From Sulfitobacter sp. (lineage in GTDB: Bacteria > Pseudomonadota > Alphaproteobacteria > Rhodobacterales > Rhodobacteraceae): a stretch of DNA of 8,417 nt. Under the pieces are notes generated by a model. The model was not told where the DNA came from. It was given only the letters and a program-made list of their open reading frames with translations, and ran no database searches. The position numbers and the translations under genes were made by a program. Each line of letters starts with the position of its first letter. The first letter of the stretch is position 1. The stretch is taken from the NCBI GenBank assembly GCA_024636395.1, contig JAGXHD010000087.1, positions 1 through 8,417 of the forward strand. Reading direction: 5' to 3'. Positions 1 through 6,281 of this stretch are shown here, one piece after another.

Positions 1-2
1 CG

Positions 3-1007
3 ACTGGCCTATGCCACACCGATGAATTCACCCGTTCGGGCGATGACCCGGAGGGAATTTTCCCCTGCATCCTCGGCCATGAAGGCGCGGGCATCGTCAT
101 GGAAGTGGGCGAAGGTGTCACGACGCTCGAAGTGGGCGATCATGTTATCCCGCTCTACACGCCCGAGTGTCGTGAGTGCGAATACTGTCTCAGCGGCAAG
201 ACCAACCTCTGCCAGGCGATCCGCATCACCCAAGGGCGCGGACAGATGCCCGACGGCACCACACGATTTTCCATGCTCGATGGCACGCCGATCCATCACT
301 ACATGGGCTGCTCGACCTTCGCCAACCATACTGTCGTTCCAGAGATCGCACTGGCCAAGGTCCGCAAGGACGCGCCCTTTGACAAGATCTGCTATATCGG
401 CTGCGGCGTGACCACGGGCATCGGAGCCGTGATCAACACCGCAAAAGTCGAGATTGGTGCTCGGTGCGTTGTCTTTGGCCTCGGCGGCATCGGACTGAAC
501 GTCATTCAGGGGCTGCGCCTTGCGGGTGCGGACCAGATCGTGGGCGTCGATCTCAATGACGACAAGCAGGAGGTAGCGACCTATTTCGGGATGACCGATT
601 TCGTGAACCCCTCGAAAGTTGACGGCGATCTGGTCGCGCATCTGGTAGAGTTGACCAAGGGTGGCGCGGATTACACTTTCGATGCCACAGGCAACACCCA
701 AGTCATGCGCACGGCGCTCGAAGCCGCGCATAAGGGTTGGGGCGAGAGCATCATCATTGGCGTGGCGCCCGCGGGCGCCGAGATTTCCACCCGGCCTTTC
801 CAGCTGGTTACGGGCCGTGTCTGGCGCGGAACAGCCTTCGGCGGAGCCAAGGGGCGCACGGACGTGCCCAAGATCGTCGATTGGTACATGAGTGGGAAGA
901 TCGAGATCGACCCTATGATTACGCACAAACTCACTCTCGATCAGATCAACGAGGGCTTCGATCTGATGCACGAGGGTAAATCCATCCGCGCCGTCGTCGA
1001 GTTCTGA
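3..1007 (+). CDS. frmA: S-(hydroxymethyl)glutathione dehydrogenase / class III alcohol dehydrogenase, 5'-truncated
   Basis: Cytosolic zinc- and NAD-dependent enzyme that oxidises the spontaneous formaldehyde-glutathione adduct to S-formylglutathione; also called adhC, adhI or flhA. The frame is open to the left edge, so the true start lies outside; about 334 codons of a usual 370-375 are present. Visible hallmarks in order: the catalytic-zinc Cys in TGLCHTDEF (codon 12-14), GHEGAG with the zinc His (78-80), the structural-zinc set CxxCxxCx7C (codons 168, 177, 186, 210), the class III segment IRITQGRGQMPDGTTRF, the third catalytic-zinc Cys in IGCGVTTG (402-404), and the Rossmann loop GLGGIG near 477-494 followed by VGVDLND. 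The IR-TQG-MPDGT-RF segment separates class III from ordinary alcohol dehydrogenases. It ends VVEF-stop, as is normal for the family. No S-formylglutathione hydrolase gene follows, so that step is encoded elsewhere or upstream. Family assignment is very secure. Confidence 0.96.
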   Translation, partial: TGLCHTDEFTRSGDDPEGIFPCILGHEGAGIVMEVGEGVTTLEVGDHVIPLYTPECRECEYCLSGKTNLCQAIRITQGRGQMPDGTTRFSMLDGTPIHHYMGCSTFANHTVVPEIALAKVRKDAPFDKICYIGCGVTTGIGAVINTAKVEIGARCVVFGLGGIGLNVIQGLRLAGADQIVGVDLNDDKQEVATYFGMTDFVNPSKVDGDLVAHLVELTKGGADYTFDATGNTQVMRTALEAAHKGWGESIIIGVAPAGAEISTRPFQLVTGRVWRGTAFGGAKGRTDVPKIVDWYMSGKIEIDPMITHKLTLDQINEGFDLMHEGKSIRAVVEF

Positions 1008-1063
1008 GCCCGTCGCCTGTCGTCAGGTCAGTGCGCGCTTCTGTTGTGACCGCTGTGGTATAT

Positions 1064-1091
1064 GCTAGACCCAAGCTCTAGCAAGCTTGGG
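1064..1091 (+). promoter_or_regulatory. Overlapping inverted repeats before the SDR gene
   Basis: Two perfect inverted repeats share bases and cannot form together. The first pairs GCTAGA (1064-1069) with TCTAGC (1077-1082). The second pairs CCCAAGCT (1070-1077) with AGCTTGGG (1084-1091), with a 6-nt loop. The right arm of the second includes the start of the GGGAGAG ribosome binding site of the gene at 1099. As RNA this could expose or hide that site; as DNA it could be an operator. A TATGCT at 1061-1066 resembles a -10 box, but no good -35 sits at the right distance, so I do not call a promoter. The repeats are seen directly; the function is inference. Confidence 0.45.
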
Positions 1092-1098
1092 AGAGATC

Positions 1099-1875
1099 AT
1101 GTCCAACACGGCCCTCATCACCGGCGCTTCCTCCGGGATCGGCGCGGAATTCGCCCGCTATCACGCCCGCAAAGGTGGCGATGTCGTGCTCACCGCGCGC
1201 TCGGAGGGCAAGCTCAAGGCGCTGGCTGCGGAGATCGAAGCGGCACACGGGATCAAGGCGCATGTAATCGCCGTGGATCTGGGCGCGCCCGATGGTGCGG
1301 CAGAGCTGATCCAGCAGGTTACGGCGCTGGGCGTGCCGATCGACGTTCTCATCAACAATGCGGGCTTCGGCGGGCAGGGGCGGCACATCGACCGCAAGAT
1401 CGCCGAAGAGCTCGGGATGATCGATCTTAACGTCAAGGCGCTGGTGGCGCTGAGCCATCATTTCGGGCGTGACATGGCCAAGCGTGCGCAGGGCCGCATT
1501 CTCAACGTGGGCTCGAGCGCGGGTTTTATGCCCGGCCCCCTACAGGCGGTCTATTTCGCGACCAAATCCTTCGTGCAAAGCTTTTCACAGGCCTTGGATC
1601 ATGAACTGCGCCCGCAGGGGGTGACGGTCACCGTTCTCGCACCCGGATACGTAAAGACCGGCTTCGCCGACCGGGCCGACCTGCATGGTACAAATCTGGT
1701 AAAAGGGGGCGGGAAATCGCCCGCTTCGGTCGCTAAATACGGGTATGACGCTATGTCCCGGGGAGCTTTGGTGGCCGTTAATGAAAAGCCGATTGATTTC
1801 ATGATAAACTGGCTCATCCCACTTTTGCCGCGCCGCATGGTGCTCAAGATGATCGAACGGATGCAGCGCAAGTAA
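1099..1875 (+). CDS. Short-chain dehydrogenase/reductase (SDR family, classical type)
   Basis: A 258-residue NAD(P)-dependent oxidoreductase of the classical SDR fold, probably cytosolic. Visible motifs: cofactor loop TGASSGIG at residues 8-15, an Arg after beta-2 (TARSEGK, near 34) that usually favours NADP(H), NNAG at 86-89, the structural or catalytic Asn at 111, Ser at 139/140 in VGSSAG, and the YxxxK pair Y152/K156. The APGYVKTGF loop at 181-189 is the usual substrate-loop entry. The overall style is that of the DltE/COG0300 group, whose members act on varied ketones, alcohols or acyl chains, so the substrate is unknown. The ATG at 1099 is chosen because GGGAGAG lies just upstream; an in-frame TTG at 1087 would sit on top of that site. 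The next gene starts 24 nt after the stop, so this gene probably heads a transcript with the molybdoenzyme genes and may supply or consume the alcohol/aldehyde partner of their substrate. Confidence 0.92.
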   Translation: MSNTALITGASSGIGAEFARYHARKGGDVVLTARSEGKLKALAAEIEAAHGIKAHVIAVDLGAPDGAAELIQQVTALGVPIDVLINNAGFGGQGRHIDRKIAEELGMIDLNVKALVALSHHFGRDMAKRAQGRILNVGSSAGFMPGPLQAVYFATKSFVQSFSQALDHELRPQGVTVTVLAPGYVKTGFADRADLHGTNLVKGGGKSPASVAKYGYDAMSRGALVAVNEKPIDFMINWLIPLLPRRMVLKMIERMQRK

Positions 1876-1886
1876 GCGACTGGCTG

Positions 1887-1893
1887 AGAGGAG
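1887..1893 (+). promoter_or_regulatory. Ribosome binding site deciding the start of the [2Fe-2S] subunit
   Basis: AGAGGAG lies directly against an ATG at 1894 and six bases before a second in-frame ATG at 1900. Normal spacing favours 1900; the difference is two residues. Confidence 0.6.
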
Positions 1894-1899
1894 ATGGCG

Positions 1900-2358
1900 A
1901 TGGAACTCACTGTGAATGGCAGGGCGTATACGGTCGATGTCGAGGATGACATGCCGCTGCTTTGGGTGTTGCGCGACGAATTGGGCATTACCGGCGTAAA
2001 ATACGGCTGCGGGATCGCGCAGTGCGGCGCCTGCACCGTGCATGTGGACGGAATCGCGGTGCGCTCCTGTCAGCTTGCGGCGGGGGATGTGGACGGTGAC
2101 ATCACCACCATCGAAGGGTTGGGAACGCCTGAGGCGCTTCATGCAGTGCAGGCCGCATGGATCGAGCATCAAGTGGCGCAATGTGGCTACTGTCAGTCGG
2201 GCCAGATCATGCAGGCGGCGAGCTTTCTTGACCTCAACAGTGCCCCAACGGACGATCAGATTGATCAGGCGATGAGCGGCAATCTATGCCGCTGCGGGAC
2301 CTATCCGCGCATCCGCGCCGCCGTGAAAACCGCCGCGACGAAATTGCAGGGAGCCTGA
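1900..2358 (+). CDS. [2Fe-2S] subunit of an isoquinoline 1-oxidoreductase-type molybdenum hydroxylase (IorA-like)
   Basis: A 152-residue electron-transfer subunit of the xanthine oxidase superfamily, carrying two [2Fe-2S] clusters. The N-terminal plant-ferredoxin-like domain holds C37, C42, C45 and C57 (CGIAQCGAC then C). The C-terminal helical domain holds C95, C98, C130 and C132 (CGYCQSG and CRCGTYPRIR). All eight cluster ligands are present, and the length is typical for a stand-alone small subunit. It lacks its own signal peptide, so if the complex is periplasmic it must be folded in the cytoplasm and carried out with its Tat-tagged partner. The start is set by the ribosome binding site at 1887-1893. 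Two bases separate its stop from the large-subunit ATG, consistent with co-translation. No FAD subunit of the CoxM/XdhB type is next to it, which together with the cytochrome downstream points to heme c rather than NAD as electron acceptor. Confidence 0.94.
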   Translation: MELTVNGRAYTVDVEDDMPLLWVLRDELGITGVKYGCGIAQCGACTVHVDGIAVRSCQLAAGDVDGDITTIEGLGTPEALHAVQAAWIEHQVAQCGYCQSGQIMQAASFLDLNSAPTDDQIDQAMSGNLCRCGTYPRIRAAVKTAATKLQGA

Positions 2359-2360
2359 AC

Positions 2361-4604
2361 ATGGGACGTGGCAAGACAATTGCGCGCCGAAGCTTTCTAA
2401 TCGGGTCCGCTGTGATCGCGGGAGGCGTCGCCTTCGGTACCTATCTCGTCAAGCGGGATCCGGATAACCCGCTCACGGCTCGGGCGGCACCCGGTGATGC
2501 GGTGTTCAATCCATGGGTCAAGATTAACGCGGAGGGCATCACGCTGATCACACCGCATACCGATCTGGGGCAGGGCGCTGCCTCGATGCAGGCCATGCTG
2601 ATTGCCGAGGAGCTTGACGTGGACCTTGACCAGATCACCACAATTCCAGGCACGCCCGCAGGCGCCTATTACAACACCGCACTGGCCGCCGAAGCCGTAC
2701 CTTTCCGCTCCAACGATCAAAGCTTTGCGGCCGAGGCCATGCGCAGCACCATGGGCGCGGTGATGAAAGTGCTTGGCGCTCAAGTGACCGGCGGGTCGAC
2801 CTCTGTGCCCGATAGCTTCGACAAGTTGCGCACGGCAGGGGCGGTCGCGCGCGAGACGCTGAAAGCGGCTGCGAGTGCGCAGACAGGAATCGACGCCGTC
2901 CTGCTGAAGACCGAGCGCGGCGCAGTCATCCTGCCCGACGGTGTCCGGATGGAATATACCGACCTGGCCGCCGGTGCCGCAGAGCTGGAGCCGGTGACGG
3001 ATGTGACCCTGCGCGATCCGTCCCAGTGGCGTCTGATCGGCAAACGGGTCGAACGGATGGATATTGTAGCAAAATCAACTGGTACGCAGACCTTCGGTAT
3101 CGATCTCAAGGTTGACGGGATGGTACAGGCTTCCGTTCGGATGAACCCGCGCAAGGGGGCACGACTTCTAGGGTTTGACGCCGCGCGCGCTGAGGAGATG
3201 CGCGGTGTGCTGCAGATTATCGGGCTGCCCTATGGCGTCGCCGTGATCGCAGATAATACATGGCGCGCCTTCCGAGCGCTGGACGCGATCGACTATGATT
3301 GGGACGTGGCGGCCTATCCTGCGGAGCAGTCGGGCCACTGGGCGGAGGTTGAGGCCTCGTTCACGCCCGAGCGGCTCGACAAGGAGTGGCGCCACGACGG
3401 CGATGTGGACTCCGCTCTGTCAGAATCAGCAGAAGTGGTGGAGGCGGAGTACCGCGCGCCCTACGTCGCACACCAGCCACTGGAGCCGCTTGGCGCCATC
3501 GCCAAGGTCACGGCGGACCGGGTCGACATCTGGGTCGCGCACCAGCTTCCCGGCTTTGCCGAGCAACGCATCGCCAAGCGTCTGGGGATGGAGACCGAGC
3601 AGATCCATCTGCACAATCAATACGCAGGCGGCAGTTTCGGGCACCGTCTGGAGTTCGACAACATCGACGTGGCTGTTGATATCGCGCGCGAGGTGCCGGG
3701 CACACCGGTCAAGCTCACCTTCAGCCGCGAGGAGGATTTCGCGCAGGATTATAACCGCCAGATCGGCATGGCGCGCGGGCGTGGCGCGCACGCGGGTGGC
3801 AAGGTGACAGCACTCGATCTCGATATCGCCACCGTTTCCGCCTCGCGCTCGCAATCAGGCCGCCTTGGCGCGCCGGTGCCGGGGCCTGACACGCAGATCG
3901 CCGCGGGGGCGTGGAACATGCGATACGCCGTCCCTGATCTGCGGGTGCGTGCCTATGCCGTACCGGAGCTGGCGCCCACATCGTCGTGGCGCTCTGTCGG
4001 CGCGTCCACAGCCGGATTTTTCGCCGAGAGCTTTCTGGATGAGCTGATCCACGCGGCGGGTGCCGATCCGATGGCTGAGCGGCTGCGACTGGTTAACGAC
4101 GACGACGCGCGCCGCGTTCTCGAAGCGGTGGCTGAGATGTCCAATTGGGGCGCGCCACTGGAGCCGGGACAGGGACGCGGTGTCGCGCTGGTCACTTCAT
4201 TCGGGGTGCCCGTCGCGGAAGTCGTCGAGGTAACCGCCACGGATAGGGGAATCAAGATCGACCGTGTCTGGGTCGCGGCCGAAGTCGGGCGCGTGGTGGA
4301 TCCGGTCACCTTTCAGAACAACGTTGCGGGCGGCGTGGTCTGGGGGCTTGGCCACGCCATGAACTCGGAGATCACCTACAAAGATGGCCGCGCAGAGCAG
4401 GGCAATTATCACCTCTCCGAGGGCATGCGCCTGCACCAATGCCCTGAGATCGAAGTGCGTGCGCTGGAGAACAACCCCAATATTCGCGGCATCGGCGAGC
4501 CGCCCGTACCGCCCGCAGCACCGGCCCTCGCCAACGCTATCTTTGTTGCCACAGGCATCCGCCTGCGGGAGATGCCGTTTTTCAAGACCGTCGATTTCGT
4601 ATGA
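2361..4604 (+). CDS. Molybdopterin-binding large subunit of an isoquinoline 1-oxidoreductase-type hydroxylase (IorB-like), Tat-exported
   Basis: A 747-residue catalytic subunit of the xanthine oxidase superfamily, IorB branch; relatives hydroxylate N-heterocycles or oxidise aldehydes using water. The N terminus IARRSFLIG (R9, R10) followed by a hydrophobic stretch to about residue 30 is a twin-arginine signal, possibly kept as an anchor. Further motifs: DLGQG at 68-72 in the first cofactor-binding segment, HQPLEP at 371-376, GGSFG at 423-427, the IorB-typical WRSVG at 543-547, and RGIGEPP with the expected catalytic Glu at 713, followed by PPAAPALANAIF. The length fits the family. The ATG at 2361 follows CAGGGAG with seven bases of spacing. 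The stop overlaps the cytochrome gene start (ATGA). Motifs do not reveal the substrate: isoquinoline oxidase, nicotinate dehydrogenase and bacterial aldehyde oxidase subunits look alike at this level. No Moco chaperone or maturation gene (XdhC/CoxF type) is in view. Confidence 0.93.
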   Translation: MGRGKTIARRSFLIGSAVIAGGVAFGTYLVKRDPDNPLTARAAPGDAVFNPWVKINAEGITLITPHTDLGQGAASMQAMLIAEELDVDLDQITTIPGTPAGAYYNTALAAEAVPFRSNDQSFAAEAMRSTMGAVMKVLGAQVTGGSTSVPDSFDKLRTAGAVARETLKAAASAQTGIDAVLLKTERGAVILPDGVRMEYTDLAAGAAELEPVTDVTLRDPSQWRLIGKRVERMDIVAKSTGTQTFGIDLKVDGMVQASVRMNPRKGARLLGFDAARAEEMRGVLQIIGLPYGVAVIADNTWRAFRALDAIDYDWDVAAYPAEQSGHWAEVEASFTPERLDKEWRHDGDVDSALSESAEVVEAEYRAPYVAHQPLEPLGAIAKVTADRVDIWVAHQLPGFAEQRIAKRLGMETEQIHLHNQYAGGSFGHRLEFDNIDVAVDIAREVPGTPVKLTFSREEDFAQDYNRQIGMARGRGAHAGGKVTALDLDIATVSASRSQSGRLGAPVPGPDTQIAAGAWNMRYAVPDLRVRAYAVPELAPTSSWRSVGASTAGFFAESFLDELIHAAGADPMAERLRLVNDDDARRVLEAVAEMSNWGAPLEPGQGRGVALVTSFGVPVAEVVEVTATDRGIKIDRVWVAAEVGRVVDPVTFQNNVAGGVVWGLGHAMNSEITYKDGRAEQGNYHLSEGMRLHQCPEIEVRALENNPNIRGIGEPPVPPAAPALANAIFVATGIRLREMPFFKTVDFV

Positions 4605-5161
4605 GGGACTGGGCTTTTATCCTCGCTTTGACCTTTCCAGTTGCTGCGCAGGCGCAGGAAGGCGGAGCCGCCGCATGGGATCGCATCTATGCTGTGGCCT
4701 CCCATCCGCGCTGCACCAATTGCCACGTCGGAGAAGAGGGCAGGCCCGCGTGGGATGATCTTGGCTACGGGCCTGAGCGTCTGCACGGCATGAACGTCGT
4801 CGCGGGCGAAAGCCGGATTGGCGCCGAAAGTATTCCCTGCCGCGCCTGCCACATGAGTGCGGCTGGCGACAATGCCGTGCCCCACGCCGCTCCGCAGGTC
4901 GACGATGCTTGGCGCCTGCCTCCGGTCGAGCTTGCGTGGCGGGGCAGATCCAGTGTTGAGATCTGCACTCTGCTGCGCGATCCGGAGGCGAATGACGGGT
5001 TCGATATTGCGGCGCTCGTCGAGCATGTGACCACGAGTGCCTTCGTGAGCTATGGCTTTGAACCGGGAGCCGGACGCACCGGCGCGCCGGGCTCCGTTAC
5101 GTCGCTTGCGCGGGATTTAAAGATCTGGGCGGAGGCCGGAACGCCCTGCGCGGACGACTGA
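4601..5161 (+). CDS. Secreted diheme c-type cytochrome, probable electron acceptor of the molybdenum hydroxylase
   Basis: A 186-residue protein with a Sec signal peptide (residues 1 to about 18, ending AQA before QEGG) and two heme c attachment motifs, CTNCH at 38-42 and CRACH at 80-84. It should therefore be periplasmic and carry two covalent hemes. The axial ligands other than the motif histidines are not obvious; H62, M64, M85 and H95 are candidates. Two more cysteines, C122 in EICTLLRDP and C183 near the end in AGTPC, lie outside the heme motifs and could form a disulfide. The ATG overlaps the large-subunit stop by four bases (ATGA), so translation is probably coupled; no separate strong ribosome binding site is visible. 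The position after the [2Fe-2S] and molybdopterin subunits suggests it takes electrons from them and passes them to the respiratory chain. I recall similar proteins beside IorAB homologues, but know no characterised member. Confidence 0.85.
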   Translation: MRDWAFILALTFPVAAQAQEGGAAAWDRIYAVASHPRCTNCHVGEEGRPAWDDLGYGPERLHGMNVVAGESRIGAESIPCRACHMSAAGDNAVPHAAPQVDDAWRLPPVELAWRGRSSVEICTLLRDPEANDGFDIAALVEHVTTSAFVSYGFEPGAGRTGAPGSVTSLARDLKIWAEAGTPCADD

Positions 5162-5173
5162 TACTGGTGCGGA

Positions 5174-5189
5174 GGCGCGAGCGCGCGCC
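5174..5189 (+). other. GC-rich hairpin in the gap between the two clusters
   Basis: GGCGCG (5174-5179) and CGCGCC (5184-5189) form a perfect six-base stem with a four-base loop. No run of T follows, so it is at best a weak terminator or an RNA-processing barrier between the cytochrome gene and the next cluster. Confidence 0.25.
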
Positions 5190-5243
5190 CATTCGCCGCT
5201 ATTTGTGTTGACGCAAGTGCTGCTTCGCGGTCACCCTTGATGG

Positions 5244-6281
5244 ATGGAAATCCTTCACATCACCCGCCCCGCGCCGCTCGCCGGTCTTGACGAAATTCCG
5301 TTTCCGTCCGGCGATGCACCACGCGCGCAGGCGCTTGTTTCGCGCTGCCCCGTGGCGGCCATCACCCCGCTGGAGACAAGCGAGGCTATCGCCACCCATG
5401 CGGCCGTCCAAGACGTCTGGATCAAGGACGAGCGCGCACGCATGGGCCTCGGCAGCTTCAAGGCGCTGGGGGCTGCTTATGTTATCGCGCGCCACGCGCA
5501 GGAAGAGGACGTGCGCAGCCGGACCTATGTGACGGCCAGCGCCGGTAATCACGGGCTCTCGGTTGCGGCGGGCGCTGCGGCATTCGGAGCCACGTCGGTC
5601 GTCTATATCGCGCGCAGTGTGCCCGAAAGTTTTGCCGAAAGGCTCGAGGCGCAGGGCGCGCGGGTGGTCCGGGAAGGAGAGACCTACGAGGACAGCCTGC
5701 GCGCGGCGGAAAAAGCGGCAGAGGACAACGACTGGCAGCTTTTGTCGGACGGATCATGGGAGGGCTACACCGCGCTGCCGCATCTGCTGATGGAGGGCTA
5801 TACGGTGCTTATGGCCGAAGCGATGGTACAACTGCCAGACAGCCCGACGCATATTTTCCTGCAAGCGGGCGTGGGCGGTCTGGCCTGCGCATGCGCGGTG
5901 CTGGCGCGGGACGCCTGGGGAGACGGGCCGCGTATCATCGTGGTGGAACCGGATGCAGCGGCGGCGCTTCACGGCTCGGTAAAGGCGGGAAAAGCAGTGG
6001 AAAGCACGGGGCCCGTTTCCGAGATGGGGCGGCTCGATTGCAAGATGCCCTCGCTCATCGCGCTCAAGGGCTTAGCGCGGGATGCGGACGCCTTTGCCCT
6101 GATCTCAGAGGCCGAGGGGCAGGCCGGGGCGGGTCTCGCCATGGTCGCTGGTCTGGCATCCTCGCCTTCGGGCGCGGCGGGGATCGCGGCGCTTATCGCC
6201 ATGGACACAGACCAGCGCGACGATCTGGGCCTCACCGCGCAATCGCGCATCCTGTGCATTCTGAGTGAAGGACCGGCGTGA
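5244..6281 (+). CDS. PLP-dependent lyase of the fold-type II family, resembling diaminopropionate ammonia-lyase or EutB
   Basis: A 345-residue cytosolic enzyme of the tryptophan synthase beta / threonine dehydratase fold. Features: KDERxRxGLGSFKALG at 61-76 with the PLP Lys at 73, the phosphate/cofactor segment AGNHG at 100-104, SDGSWEGY at 168-175, the glycine loop GVGG at 209-212, VVEPDAA at 233-239, and SEG at 341-343. The KDER/GLGSFKALG and WEGY segments are those of diaminopropionate ammonia-lyase (YgeX), which splits 2,3-diaminopropionate to pyruvate and ammonia. However, this protein is about 50 residues shorter than the E. coli enzyme, and the Asp of its ATDGNHG motif is replaced by Ala100, while the Asp of the QDTAWEGY motif is kept as D169. 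Substrate or stereochemistry may therefore differ. An in-frame TGA at 5238-5240 rules out any earlier start; no clear ribosome binding site precedes this ATG. The stop overlaps the next ATG by one base. Confidence 0.85.
   Translation: MEILHITRPAPLAGLDEIPFPSGDAPRAQALVSRCPVAAITPLETSEAIATHAAVQDVWIKDERARMGLGSFKALGAAYVIARHAQEEDVRSRTYVTASAGNHGLSVAAGAAAFGATSVVYIARSVPESFAERLEAQGARVVREGETYEDSLRAAEKAAEDNDWQLLSDGSWEGYTALPHLLMEGYTVLMAEAMVQLPDSPTHIFLQAGVGGLACACAVLARDAWGDGPRIIVVEPDAAAALHGSVKAGKAVESTGPVSEMGRLDCKMPSLIALKGLARDADAFALISEAEGQAGAGLAMVAGLASSPSGAAGIAALIAMDTDQRDDLGLTAQSRILCILSEGPA

Noticed and set aside
9..971. A 320-codon open frame on the minus strand opposite the alcohol dehydrogenase
   Set aside because: Antisense shadow of a clearly recognised gene in GC-rich DNA; no recognisable domain.
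1016..1027. CCTG-TCGT-CAGG hairpin after the alcohol dehydrogenase as a terminator
   Set aside because: Only four base pairs and no T run.
1087..1098. TTG as an alternative start of the SDR
   Set aside because: It would place the start codon on the ribosome binding site GGGAGAG that serves the ATG at 1099, and SDRs of this type begin only a few residues before TGASSGIG.
5208..5213. TTGACG as a -35 box for the lyase cluster
   Set aside because: No acceptable -10 hexamer lies 16-18 bases downstream before the start codon.
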